Shown here in pieces: positions 15,974-30,900 of a DNA stretch of 64,000 nucleotides; within the stretch, counting starts at the first letter, position 1; the number at the start of each line of letters is the position of its first letter. The notes under the pieces were generated by a model. The model saw only the letters and a program-made list of their open reading frames with translations, ran no database searches and was not told where the DNA came from. Where the stretch lies: contig NC_049983.1 in NCBI RefSeq assembly GCF_000003815.2, positions 20,705,739 to 20,769,738 of the forward strand. Direction: 5' to 3'. Source of the stretch: Branchiostoma floridae (lineage: Eukaryota > Chordata > Leptocardii > Amphioxiformes > Branchiostomatidae). The translations under genes were made by a program, and so were the position numbers.

Positions 15974-18900
15974 GTAGGGTGATAAGTTAGATTTCTCAAT
16001 GAAGACCTGTGGGCATGGCAGACTTTCCCCATGTTTTGTGTTTGTGTTCCGACCAGTGTGTGATGTGTTACACCCACCAACAACTGTGTTTTTCTCCCAG
16101 CTAACATGTACTTCCGTGATCGTCATGTCGTTCTCCGGTGTTATTAAGTTGCACGCAATAAATTATTTTGATACCTCTCGCATGTTATGGACAAAATTTG
16201 CATGCAAATACGACGAAAACATTGAGTCTAGAATTTCTTTGCATTTTAAATCTTAGACAATCGGTGTCTGTTTCTATCCACGAGCCCAGCAGTGTCAATT
16301 ACTGGTAAATAACAGGAAGCTAAAATCATGTTTTTTTTAACAATAAAATAAAAATGGTCAAGAACTGATGCGGTTTTTTCTCCCTGTCCAGTCTTGTTGA
16401 TGACCGATGCGTGGTGCAGCCAGACGCGGGCGACCTGTCCAACCCGCCCAAGAAGTTCCGAGGTGTGTGTACGTTATGTGTGCATGTGTGTGAGGTGTAA
16501 ATACAGACTGTGCAAACTGGATGAACCATATGGAAGTTTACCATCTGGATGGAATCAGTGCAAATTGTATTTATACAAGCTCTCAATCCCTGTTGTAAAA
16601 TGGCTGTTATTACTCCAAGTTCTATAATTAAACCTGACAACTAGGAAGTAAGCTGGTAACTAGAACATTACATTGTGCCATCTGTATAGTAAGGAAGTCT
16701 TCAAAATCAAGGTACCAATGGCAAATAGGTTTGATATTTTTGTAGAGTTCAAGGATGTGTTGGTTCTACACATAATGACAAAGGTGTTAGATGGTTCATA
16801 ATCATCAGGAATGCCAGTGTAAACAACTGTTGCTTTCACACCACATGTGCAACACTGTTTACAGGTCAAACAGGGCAGGGGGTGTGGCAGGTCACTGTTG
16901 TGAACTACACCAGGGTCAAATGGTATCAATCAAGGCTGATCAATCTGTTATAGAAACTATTACCATCATACATATCCTATACTTTGTAAGATTTGTTAGC
17001 AGTGGTGTTCAAGTTGGTCACTATTCATTTATCTTCTTACTTATTTCTCATCCATATAGTCAACCCTCAGGACCATCAGCAATGCCCGTATATACAATGT
17101 AGTAAAAAAAGTATAGCATTACCTGATCACCACATTCCTTATTTGTTGAAATGTTTGCATTCAGAATCTCTGTTCACTAAATATTTTGTGCAGTGTTGTA
17201 AGGACTATAGGTACTATCTGATTTAATCACACATGAGATCAAGTATTGATGAAGTAATGCTTACTTGTCAAATATTTTGTCTGCCAGGTTATGCAACAAA
17301 ATGCTTCTCTCCTAGGTCTAAAGTGCTTTCTCTCCTCCCCATATAGTGCCAATGTCATCTCTTGTTTGGATAGAGATTCATGTCTGTTGGCAGATTGGAT
17401 TTTCCCATTATGTGCAACAGGTGGCCAATCTCGCCCCTCCTTGCATGATGGTACTGTGCTAGTTATTACAGCTCCAGTAATGCCCTCTGGTATGGTGATG
17501 CAAATGGCTCTGGATTGAACCTTGATGGATCCCATTCAATGCGAAATTAATGGGCGCTTAAACTGTCTCTGTGGAGGTTATTACATGTCACCTTCCAGTA
17601 ACATTCCAGATAATGCCAGTCATCAGCATTTCTCACACGTATGGGTGGGTATGGCATCTCCAGCCATCTGTAGCATATAGCATTTGGTCTCTTGGAACCG
17701 AGTTGGATAACACAGCCTTTTAGATGCTCGGTATCGTTAGTTAGGTAACAGGTGTGGCATAGCCTGACACTATAGATTACGATTTAGTAGCTTGATGGTA
17801 AAAGGTAATAAGTATTCTTGTCCTGCATTGGACTATGTTCGGGTACATGGGGTTCAAATGCTCTTTCGTTGTAAATGAGGACCAGACATCTGATAAAAGG
17901 TAAAAGGTGATAATGTTCTTTGAGGTCTGAAATGCCACCTGAGTCTTCAGCCCTTAGTAGGAGCTCCCATGTGGAGGTAAATGTGACAGGTGAAAATCTC
18001 CCACATCCCACTTGGTAAGGCAGATAAGAACATGGCTTTACAGTGCCCATGGGACCTGTAGGTTGAAAACACAGTTTTCCCTTTGTTCAGTCGTCAGGAT
18101 GAATTGCTGTGCTTGGAAAGTGTGAAAGATCACAGCTGATGATGAAACACATGTAGATCTGAGGATATCAAGTTTTAAAGGCTCAGTTTCATAGAATTAT
18201 TTTGAACATTAAGATTATAATGTAACACAGAAAGGATTATATTTACATCAATATATTTATATATTTAAATCAATGTACAAGTATGTATTGAAACCAGATG
18301 TATGGTTAAGTTTTGAAATGTAAGAATTTAGTTTTGCACATCACAGTTGAATATTGTGACAATATTAGATTGACCGAAATATGACTTAAGACTCAAGCTT
18401 TTCATATGTAAACTTGATGTGCAAACAGAGCTGTCTTCATGGACTAATTTAGTAATTAAGTCGTACAAGCTTGCAGTTAATTGGCTTCATTATCAACTAC
18501 AGTTTCCCCATTCGTTTTTTCATGAATAACCCAATCTTCTCAATATGAGTGGTAAGGAAACCAATGCCAAGAGAGAACCTCCTTTGAATAATGGTAGGTT
18601 AAGTTCAAGTTGAGCTAGTATACATCCCTCCATTCTCAACTAGAATTTATCTCAAAAGAAACGTAACTGTCTCTCTGGCCTAAGTCTAGCCTGGGTTGCA
18701 GTGATAAGAAAGAAGTGCTGTTTCTACTAACTACTAACTCATTACACAGGTGACTGTAGGTTTGGTAAGATAATCCTGAAATATATGCACATGGCATAAC
18801 TGTCATGTTGATAGGGTTGTCCCCAGATTGTAGAATAAAAGCGTCGCACCACTGTACTGCTGGCACAACACCGCTATCCTGCTTTGCAGACATAGTCATA

Positions 18901-21900
18901 GGGTTTTTGTTGTCTGGATTATTTTGCCAAAGTTCACTGCTATGCTGTAAGTTTCTGACAAGAACCAAACCAAACCATATGGTTTATTATCCTGCAGTGT
19001 ATTGCAGGCCGTATAAGGCTGAATTTGAGAGTTTGCAATGGTGTTGAAAGTATGGAGGCTTTGTTACCTGGCTATTCCATACAAACAAAACTTAATGTTT
19101 AAACTGTATTATGATGCATTGTCCTTATCCATTCAAGGGAAACTGCAGAAACATTGATGTTTTTTTAAAAATTGTAACTTAAAGAAAACTTTGACTATGC
19201 CTACTAAAGTCTCAGTACATACTGTACTTGGCATCCTCTAGTGCTGTAACTTATATGATTAAGCCTAATCCTACTAGAGGCAGTATGCTGGAATAAAACG
19301 CCTTAACTATCCTTAGCCGTATGGAGCTTAACCCTGCCAGCGTCAGGCCTTATTTGAAGTTAGCTTTATTATCAGCCGTAACATCTCCTGGTCTATGTAT
19401 TATAATCATCTAATTCAGCATAGCGCAAGCATTTATATCTCGTTATCTTTGTACCAAAGGTCCTTTGAATGTTGCCGTATGATTGGCTTATATAGATCAG
19501 ATCACAGATTTATTGTCATGCCTCCAGCACATGGCATGTACAAGTTATCAGCATTCATCTGTGTCACAAGTACATGTAAGTCATAAACTTGGTCGGCTGA
19601 AGTATTTCCTGACATCAGGGGCAGTCATCATGCTCAGAATTCTGCTTGGATGCAGATAAGATAGCCTGAGCCTGACTGAGACCCAAGTGCTCGTATTGTG
19701 GCAGACAGATCCAAATGCCCCATATAACCCTCCAACTCTTACTATTGAAATAGTTGATTTTGATTTGATTTTATTTATTTTGCACAATCATTAAAAAAGT
19801 TAACATAAAACAAATTAAAGGATGAAAGTACATGCAGGGGGGAAGATAAAAGCCTCGTGGCTTGTACAAAGTCTTCCTCCAAAGTAACAAGATTGAATAG
19901 ACGTGAAAAATTATACATTAGACAATAATGTAACCAAAAGAATTATATCAATTAACAAAATGGAAATAAATCATAATAGTTCAATAAATGATAACCAATG
20001 CAATATCATAACGGCGAAATGAATGAAATGATGTAATAAGAATATAACATTGAAAGAAAAGTAACAACTGACAATGAATGGGAGATTAATTAAATGTTTG
20101 ATTATCTAATAATGACTTTTTTAACAGGTTTTTGAAGATGGATGGTGAATGACTAAGATGTAAGGTTTCATTTAAACTATTCCAGATTTGCGGACACCTG
20201 AACAGCATGGAAAACTTTCTTTGTTGTGTTTTTACTTGTATCTGTTTTAAATGGTTAGACTGTCTGGTATGGTACTGATGGTGGTCTGAATTGTGATGGA
20301 AAAGGTTCTGGAATTGCTTTGATATACAAGAACTATTAATTGTTTTGTGAACAAAAAGGCAACTTTGCAGTTTGTTTACATCATATATAGTTAATACTTT
20401 TAAATTACGAAACAAAGATGCAGAAGGGAATGTATACGACACATTTGAGACTATTCGGACGAAGCGTTTCTGCAGAAGAAGTAGAGGTTTAAGTGATGTG
20501 GAGTATGTACTCGCCCATACGATGTTACAATATGCAAGATAGGGATATAGTAAACTATAGTATAATATCATATATGTTTTAGAAGATAGTAGCGTTGCGA
20601 TTTTTCTGACAATACCTATGTTTTTATAGATTTTTTTGCAAATAAGGTCAATATGTTTTTTCCAGGTAAGTTTGTCATCAATGGTGACACCTAAGAAACA
20701 CGTGTGCGTAACTTGATTAATTGGTGTGTTATTAATAGCTATTTTAACATTTTCCTTATTGTATTTTTTCTTCCCTGCAAAAATAATGAAATTTGTTTTC
20801 TTGACATTCAAGGATAATTTGTTAATTTGGAACCATTTGTTTACTTTGTCTAATTCTCTATTCATTTTACTGACTAATATACCAAGGTCAGAATGTGATG
20901 AAAACAAGTTAGTATCATCTGCAAATAGTAGTGCATATAGTTCATCAGATACATTAGCCAAATCGTTGATATATATGAGAAATAATAGAGGACCAAGAAT
21001 AGAACCTTGAGGGACGCCACAGGAAATTGATCTTGTATCTGAGGAGTAGGTATTATTAGAAACATACTGTTTTCTGTTAGATAAATAGTCTTTTAGCCAT
21101 GTTAAAACATATCCTTGAAAGCCATAGCAGTTAAGTTTTTCTAATAGAATTTTATGGTTCACGGTGTCGAATGCTTTCGACAAGTCCAGAAACACACCAA
21201 TGGTGAATTCATTCTTTTCTAAGGCCGAGGTAATTTTATCTACTAATTTCAAAAGTGTCATATATGTTGAATGGTGTTTACGGAAGCCATATTGGTGTTC
21301 ATGGAGAATGTTGTTATCTTCTAAGTGCTGTAGAATTCTCTTGTATACTAATTTCTCTAGGACTTTTGAAAATACCGGCAAAACTGATATGGGGCGGTAA
21401 TTTGACAGTAAACAGGTGTTTCCCGATTTGAAAAGCGGTATGACTTTGGCTATCTTTAAATCATTTGGGACCATACCAGTTTCCAAGGACAATTTTAATA
21501 TATACGTGAGGGGCTCTAGTATTGAGCTGCTGACTTGTTTTATTAAGAAGGTGCTTAATTCATCATTACCAGGAGCAGAGTTCTTAAGATTACAAATAAT
21601 ATTCTGGACTTCAGATACAGTGGGTGTTTCAAAGAAGCTATAAGATGGGTAGACATTGTTAATGAAAGATAGAGGAGAACAGTCAGTCTTGTCGATCTTT
21701 TTAGCTAATGAGGGTCCAATATTAACAAAAAAGTTATTGAAGGCATCTACAATGTCTTGTGGGTTTGATATTTCATATGTGTCGTCACAGAGTTTGCTAG
21801 GAAGGACATTCGATTTCTTTTTTTTATTAAGAAGCTCGTTTATCAATTTCCATGTGGTTCTTATGTTATCTGTTGTCTCCTTGAATTTTTTGTGATAGTG

Positions 21901-24900
21901 ATTCCTTTTAGATAAGCGAATTAATGTGTTGAATTTATTTCTGTAAGTTTTATATGTCTGGAAAGAAGTTGGATTTGGATTCTTTACATATTTTTTGTAT
22001 AACTTGTTTTTCTTGATGGACGATTTATGAAGCGCAGGAGTGAACCAGGGTTTGTTCTTTTCTACATTACGTTCGGAGTGAGTAACAATCGGGAAACATT
22101 CTTCAAACAGAGAAGTAATGACTTGAATAAAATGACTGTAGGCATCATTTGTGTTAGAGTAATTGTATAATTTGTCCCATGTTACATCCGCTAATTGGTT
22201 TTTGAATTTAGTGATATTGGAACTAGTAAATTTGCGCAAACGTCGTTTTGTACTGTTAGTTTTACTCACATCGGGTTTACATTTCATTATGTAAAATATA
22301 GGTAAATGGTCCGAAATATCTGTTACAAGAGTGCCAGAAGTATAGGATTCAGATAAGGAGTTTGTTAATATATTATCGATTAGGGTCGCAGATTTGTCAG
22401 TTATTCTTGTTGGCTTGGTGATTGTGGGATACATACAACACGAGAATAGCATATTTAAAAAATCTGTCGTTAGAGTATGTCTTTCATTTTTTAGTAAGTC
22501 TTTATTGAAATCGCCAAGAAGAAAACATGTTTTACCTTCCTTACTTATTGTATCCAGTGTTGTCGCAAGATGACTAGTAAAGTCCTTAATATCCGTGTCA
22601 GGCGGTCGATATACACATCCTAATATCATATTCTTACGAGTAGGAGAGGAAGACACTGGAAGTTCAATAAAAATGGACTCCACATTTCCCTCATGCGAAT
22701 GTATAGTTAAATCGTCCCTTTGTACAAACTCAAGATTTTCGCGTATAAAGAGAGATACTCCACCACCAACTCTGTTCGATCTACAACGATGTACTGAGGT
22801 ATAGTTTGGGAAATCATACAGTTGAAAAGTACTTTGAGTTAGCCATGTTTCAGATAAACCTATAATAGAGAAGTCATGATTTAGAGTAGATAGATAGTGG
22901 GTAAAATTGTCGAAATTTCGCGGGAGACTTCTAATGTTTAGGTGCAACGCTGAGAAAGCGTTAGTGTTATGGCCTGACTTAAGGCACATGGAGTTAAACT
23001 GATCTTCAGAGTAGTTAACGCATGGGGTATTCGTATTTGTATCTAAAAAGTTTCCGTAGAAGTTTACATCTGGATCCCAGCTGTCAGTGAAGTTTGATTC
23101 CTTATCTGAGTCGAGCATGAAGGGGTTAAAGATCAGGTTATCATCTTCAAAATTATATGGTGTACTATTTAAATCATCTGTTTGAGTGGATGTGTTGGAC
23201 ATGGTCTATATAAGCATAATTAATATACAACATTACATAGTTATACATCATTACATAGTAAAATATACATGGGTGGAAAACTATATTTGAATGGTCGCAT
23301 CTAGAAGTATCATACATGAAATATTATAGGTCTACTACACACAATAAATGTAATACAGATGGAAATAGTTGGTATTCAAGATGTAGTCTAGCATATCAGC
23401 ATGTAAGTCCAACTGAATAACACCAGTAACCCTGGAGTCAAACTGTAACATGGACATGGTAATCTTCTTATCAGATTCAGAGGTTAGGTCTAATCTGTGA
23501 AGCAAAATCCTGTTGACATTCTGGTGCCTGTTATGAACAGATGTAACTTACAGTACACTTCTGTACAGCACTGGTAGGAATATGAATAAGGTATGGAAGA
23601 AAAATGAAGTTGAAGACAGCTCTAATGTACTTGTAATCAAATTTTAAAAAAATATTAATGTATCAGAAATGAAACCACTAAAACCAGGGATGACAAAGTA
23701 GACCAGGTTTTCAATGGTTATGATTTATGTGGAATGTACAGTACAAATGTAGTTTGTAGAACTCTACAAATCAGAGTTTGACATCTTTGTAGATGCAGGA
23801 TGTGTTGCTGAAGTGCCATACAGTTACTAGTAGAAGAACCTGTTTACTTTCTACCAGAAACCATTGTTTCAAATAATAACAATGATCTTCAGCTGTGCAT
23901 AGGTCTTTATTTAGCATGACTCTGGTAGTTTGCAAAGGCAGGACAACCTCTAAATTCTAATAATAATATAACTTATAAGCAAGTTTTGTTTGCTGGTATT
24001 TACAAAAGCAACTATATATCATTATCAAGAAGTATTTTATTGACAACCATGATGAAGGGGCATCCATACATATGTTGACCTGCCCCTCTAGTTCTATCCT
24101 TCCACTTGCTACATTATGAGGTCCAACCCACAGAATGTCTGTTAACACCTCCAGTAACCATGGTGACACTGACAGTCATATGGTCTGTTGTCCGTGTTTG
24201 ACTTCACACAAAAAAGCAGACGGAAGTCCTGGTTAAGACCAAGTTTTCTGTGGAAACGTTCAGATCACCCAGACTCACTACCATAAGCCAGACAGACAAG
24301 GGGAGTCAGAAGTGTTTTGGTTTGGCTGTAAGGTCAAAAGTGGTTGTACTATATGCCTTAAATGGCACTATTCGGGTACCCTGGAAGACATTCCAAGAAT
24401 GACTGGCAACTCCTGGGAGCAGGGAGACATGCTAAAATGTCTGATAAAGAAAGACGTTTTACTCTCTATCTGTTTTGAATATGAGGCTTTACTGAATTAT
24501 TGTCAACTGTCCGAAGATGCTTTTCCTCTGCGATGCATCAGTAACCTCATTGTAATTTCATGCCCAGAGGTTAATGGCAAAGTAACAATAAATAGAGTAC
24601 AATCTCCAACTGGTAATATGATGCTGGAAAATGTTGTGTAAAAATAGCTCCAAATGTCGTCAATGATTTAATGAAAGCCACCTGATAAATTGGTTATTTC
24701 TAATGTATGGCAATAAGTGACCCCTGAAGGTTTCAGCATGACATCAGTAGTAGAGAGATGTTTCCTGGGATTGGTGACAGGGAGCTCTGGTAACTAGATT
24801 TTACACGATACTGAAATGTCCATAGTAAATTTTACAAGAATGATTATGTACATTTTGAGGAATTATTACAACTCTACATTTGACAGAATCTGTAAAATTG

Positions 24901-27900
24901 ATATTCAAATTCAATATACACTATACATGCACATGTATAGAAGCTCCAAGTGACATGCAGCAGAAATGTGTTCAACTGTATCCACATTTAAGTCTTATAC
25001 AATCTACCATTAGCTTCTTAAGGAAGGCTCACTATTTAAAATTGACATATAGTGGTTCTACTAGTCCTGAAATATATGTCAATATACTAGTACCTCTGAT
25101 TATGATATATTAAAAGGTCCTTATGCAGTAAGATACCATATCTTGTTGCATATGGAGCGTCTGGTGGTCTGACAAAAAGGTCAAACACTTCATTTTGTCT
25201 TCTATTTATGAAGTGGAACTAAGTTCAGTTATACCAAGAATAAGAATGATGGTGAATACATGAACAATTTATACTACTGTATATAATATTTTGCAAGTGG
25301 CTATTTATTAGTACATATAAAGAAAACCATACAAATAGCTCAATGCCAGTCCCATGAATACTGTATAGCAAAGGTTTCCTTTCAGCCTAGCTTTTCCTCT
25401 GAATAAATAATCTGTATAAATAACTAGTAAATAGCATTGACGTTACAAACAAAAGTAGAAAGACCACCTGCTTTATTTATAGACTGTGGAGTTAAGTAAG
25501 ACTAAGAGTACAGCTACCATTCTTTCTGTCAGATACAAAGATGGAGCTGTTAGAATTATTCCCAGCAGGAAAAGAACCTGAAGAAAATGGTGAATTATGG
25601 TGAAGCAGGTGCACTAGAACAACAGACTTCCTATTAACCAGTCCAGGTGTCTTTTCCTTAGCTAAGGAAATAACTTGGCAGGATCAATTCATTTTCTTGT
25701 TTCTAGGACTGTGGTCTGGCTACGTTCACTTGCCTAATGATAAGTACATGTATAAAAATATATGGATTTTCCTTTGAGACTCAGTTTTCATTATTTACTC
25801 TTTTTTTTTAAGACCCGGGAACCAACACAGGAGCCTCAATGCCTTCAATTAATTCACACAGACAAAATATCCAGTATAATTAATGATTGATTGTTCTATT
25901 TATCATAGATCTAATACAAGGCCATACATTCTCAATCAGTGTGCTCACTGCTATGTTTCATGGTAATTTTCAAACTTGAATTATCTTACCACAGTTATTC
26001 ATTGCCATTTACCATTGCCCCCATGTAGTTTTATCTTTTTAGGCATTGTCTTGATAAATGTGGTCTGTGGTTAAGAGGCTGCCCATTACATTTCACTATG
26101 TGTAACATCATTTTGTATCGCCCGTTACATTACACTTGCCAGCCTGCATGTTGAAAAGTGCCCAGCTGTGGGCGTACACTGATCCAGGGATATACTAGAA
26201 AGCCATTCCGTTCAGCCCATTCCACCAGGGTTTGAAACTGATGTATCCCCTTGGCTCTAGAACTAAAGCACTCGGAGCTGTCTTAAAATCCTGATTAATG
26301 CCATTTGAGAGCTACTGGACATTGTGAAAACAGCTGTATTAGATATGGTTAGACCTTATAGCCTCTCTGTGAAGCGCTCTGCAAGCAGAGGTTAGGCTCC
26401 GGCTTGGTTTGAATGTGTTTCAGTCGTTTTTGATGGTCTTTTCCTTTTTTGCCAGGTTTTGTTTTTGCTTTGTTGTCATCCTGGAGTCTAGGCCAGAATT
26501 TGTTCTTAGCTGACTTACGACATTTCTACTCCAGACTGAGGAGTGATTTAAATTTAGTCTAACCTGTATAAGCAGGCACCTTTGGATAATGATGGTCAAT
26601 TACTCAGCATTTTCTCTATAGCGGTCACCTGTCCATAGTGGTCACATTTGACTGATGCTATAGAAAGGTTTGACTAGATGAATGTTTAGCCACCTTAAGA
26701 CCACACCAAATTTATTTGTTGCTTCTCGGATTTTTTCAGAAAAAATTGGTCCAACAGGTGAAAAATATTATCAAAAGGTCTGAAAGAGTAAAGATATAAA
26801 GCTTAAATAACACAAAAAACAACAGATTGAGGCACATTTTATACAATGAATCCCTTATTTGATTTGTTACTAATGTTCTGAATAAAAGGCATTGTTTTAG
26901 ACTGAAATTACGTGTATGTGGCTCTGAATGGTTATATCTACAGGTGCGTGATAGCAAAACCTGTATTATTTTTTCTTGGGACTTAAATTTGAAAATGAAA
27001 AAAAATGGACAGGCAAATCCGAGAAGCAAGAAATAAAATTGGTGTTGCCTAAGATGTGAGTAGTTATGAAAAGAGAGGTGACCATGCTGAAACCTGAAGG
27101 GATTGGAAAGATAATAAGGTAACAAAGTGCCAGGTGGTCAAGACAGACTAAAACTGATAGAAGTCTACTATGAGTCTGTTACCGTGATAGCTCTTGACAG
27201 ATTTTATTGAAGAAAATGGCCACTTAGCCATTAAAGAAACTTCTTGTTTACGTACATTTTTTTAAAAAGCTTATAAGCAGGGCTCGTGACTGCGACTAGA
27301 TTTGGTCGCAATGCGCCCGTAATTTTAATAATGCGCCTATTTTTTAAACGATGGTCGCACGGCGCGCCAATAAAAAAATGAGCAACGCCCTTATTTTCCC
27401 CCGAAAACTTCGCTCAAAGTTCAAAATTTGCCGATTTCGGCCTTCACCGAGCCGCCATTTTGATTCTAACTCAAGTCTCGCGCAAGTCTCGCAGTAACTC
27501 ACATCTCGCGAATCGCGAGAGTCGCACCCCATTGGCCATTTCGGCGTGATGTAGCTCGCCCGGGTGCCATTATTGGTGGAATATCTGATATCCCCGCTGT
27601 GATCGCGGGAAAAATCACGCAGGAAAGCTTCAAAAGCGTGTAACTTTGACGAAAACTCATCGAATGCCTAAAGTCCTTGGCGATAAGAAGATGTACAGGA
27701 TTCTTTTGGAGGGTTTTTTTGCTTGTTTGTCGGTGGAATGCGGGAAAATTAACAGCTAATGCGACGATGACAAACTGAGGAGGGGGGCTGTGTCGGCACT
27801 GAAGTCGTAGAAAATGTTGAACGGAGGTCGCGATTTTTTCACGGTTCCTTCAGATATTACTTTTGTTGCAGTCTTTATTTTCAAAAGACTGATAAATAGA

Positions 27901-30900
27901 TGTTGTTTGTTGGGAAAAGTTTGATTGATTTGCCCTTCGAACACATCTTTTCTGCTACATTTTTTCAACTGAAAATATGAATTGTTTGTACACAGATTTT
28001 TTTATATAAGTTGACACTGATGTTACAGGCTACAAGTAAACCTCTAATTTTCCAGTGCATCTATTTTCAGCTATGTTCTTAACAAAGTAGAAGAGATACA
28101 AAAGAAATACAAGATGTACCTGACAGTCCTGGCTACACTTTCTCCTCTGTTGGTTTGCAGATTTTCTTGTAGACTTCTTTAGTTTGTTGTTGTTGTATAT
28201 GTAACAGTCAAGTTTCACCTTTAGCAGTAAGGTTAATTTACTCTTCCTGATTGTGTGTATTAACTTATGAAACTCATATATAAAAATCATATATTGTAAG
28301 GAATCAGTGTTATATTACTTGAAAGTGATCTCATGTATTCTCTTGTTTCTTGTTTGGTTACTGGGTAACTATATATAATATATAACACCCCTAATTAATT
28401 CTTTAAGCCATACCCACCTCTAGTCAAAAACATTGATTATTGGAGTAATATTTTGTATGGCTTCAGACGTTTGCTTGTGCTCCCAACCTTTCATAGTGGT
28501 GCTCCTAACTTTTTGCTGGCGCTCCTAAGTTTTAGGAGTTAGGAGCGCCATGCTCCTAGGTCAAAAAGTTAGTCTGGAGCCCTGTTATAAGAAAGTAACT
28601 TAGTAAGTCATTCTTTCACCCAAAAAACATGAATAAAGTCTATAAAAACAGCCCTTATATGCATGTACTAGACAAGTACACACCTTGATCTAATCTCATT
28701 ACATGCCCGTACATATTGATGTGCATTTTTCTTGATCACTGACATTAAACTTGAGACTAGGCTCTGTCCTCACTGGGTTCAGGTAATGTCACGTGTCTGC
28801 CAATCGATACAATCAATCCCATGTAATTGGCTGTGTAGTTGTTTTTCTACAGTCAAAGGTTGTGTTGTCCTAAGGTTCCATTAGACAGCAATTATTCCTG
28901 AATACAGCAACGTAGTACTGCTGGCACAGACTCAACATCTAATGTGTTTCTAAATGGTGCCATTTACTCAGATGCCCTTGGTCAAAGTGATATTGATGTC
29001 TGAGAAAGGCATTGTCGGTAATGGGCAAATTCCATTATGATCCTTTACTAGTAAAAGCTTTTCATTTAACCCAGGGTATTTCTGGAAAACTAAGAAGAAA
29101 ATGATAGCTGTAGTCACGTTAGCCATAACATTTTGGACATGCATATCCATAAATAAGCTATCAAACTTGTTCCTTTATTGCATTGGTGTTGTAGTGGTTT
29201 TAGACTGTTATGTCTGGTGGTACGAAATCCTATGGAATGAGTCTCATAATATGGTAACTTGCAGGATGTGACATTGGTACAAAGGTCAGCAAAACTTTGA
29301 AATCTCTGACATCTATTCTTAGCTTACAAGTGTGGTACTGTATTTACAAATCATATATGATTTGCTGCTTTGTACCATAGTTACAGTCAAACCTCTAGAA
29401 GTGACCACCTCTTCATAAGAACCATCCGGCCATTATTTTTAGTTTGGTGGTCCCTTGGATAATTTTTCCCATTGACACAAGGATGTCTATCTATCTTGAA
29501 TTCTTTCTGTCCAGATAGACCAGATTTTTTTGGTGTCCAGAGTGGTCTTCTTTAGCCGGTTTGACTGTGCTTCATTCAACAACCGAGATACTTGCAAGTT
29601 GCGTTCTGTTGCAACCCAAATCCCCAGTCCCTCGGCTCCCAATTAAGTCAGCACAGGTAATATGATTTATGGAATGAAATAACATTATGATAGAAGACAC
29701 TCCTGGTAACATGATTAAAAATTTAAGCATTGGACACTGCTCCTTGTGAATCGCCGTTAAGATATTTGTGTTCTTGACAAGTAAGAGTGACAGTTACCGG
29801 TAAATGAACAATGCTCCTCTGGTAATTGTCTGAATCTGGTCTTTTAGCAGGTCATTTCATTTTGGCATTGTTTCAGATTTATTGTATTAAAAGCAACAAA
29901 ATATGAACTTAGGGAATTATACTATTTCAGGAACAGCTCTTTTAACAGTTGAATGTAAGTTCATCTGATGGTAATCAACATTTTGTTACAATTCTATAAT
30001 CACTATATCCATACACAAAATAAAGCACTTACCTACAAGCAGTTACTTAGTCTAAAAGCAGTATATTGTGAAGCATGGTTACAATGACTCAATTTGACCA
30101 ATGAAAAGGATAGGAATGTGTGCTTTGTACAGAACTAGGACCATGCGAGTGCCAGTTGCCAACAACTGGATCAAGGGAAACTATCACTTACATGTAACTT
30201 TAGTTCAAGGCTGATGTTTTAACATATATGTTAGGGTGGACCCACATGCAAGACATTTCAAGACAGCTCGTACTGATATGAAACAGCAATGTGCCTTGAA
30301 TGAGAGAAAATGCTCTTAAAATGCTAAGATTTGCTTTTTTGGTTAAATTGGGATTTTGTAAAACTGTTGCTTGCTCTATGATGTTGTTTGTGTTTCAAAG
30401 TTCTTGTAACAGTACTTGTCTTGTCAATACCATTGTCCAACACACAAGACATATGTTCCAGCAGCAGAATATTTACAAGCATTTTTACAAGTTTTAACAC
30501 GATCTAGGCACTCTGCCATCTGGCAGTCCGTCACAAGGCCGAGGCACTTCCGCAAGCAAAGAAGAAACAATTCCGAAAATGCGGGAGTAGTCCGGGAGGA
30601 TAAACAACTTGAACTCAAAGTTTACACTCCATATTTCTTCTGCTCTGTGAATGCTTTGATGCCATTATAATAAAGTGACCAAACAGTGACACTGCATAGT
30701 TTGTGTCACCAACAGCCCTGCCTGAGTCTTTCACATGATGGTAGTGCCATAGACCTTATCGGTCACAGCTATGATTGATGTTCATACTCATCAAATGAGA
30801 CAACATAAAGTTCTTCTCAAGAACAGCTTATCATATATCAGAGGTGGTGCGTCATATAATACAGAGATACGATAATCGTTGATAGCTAGTTGATGACTTT

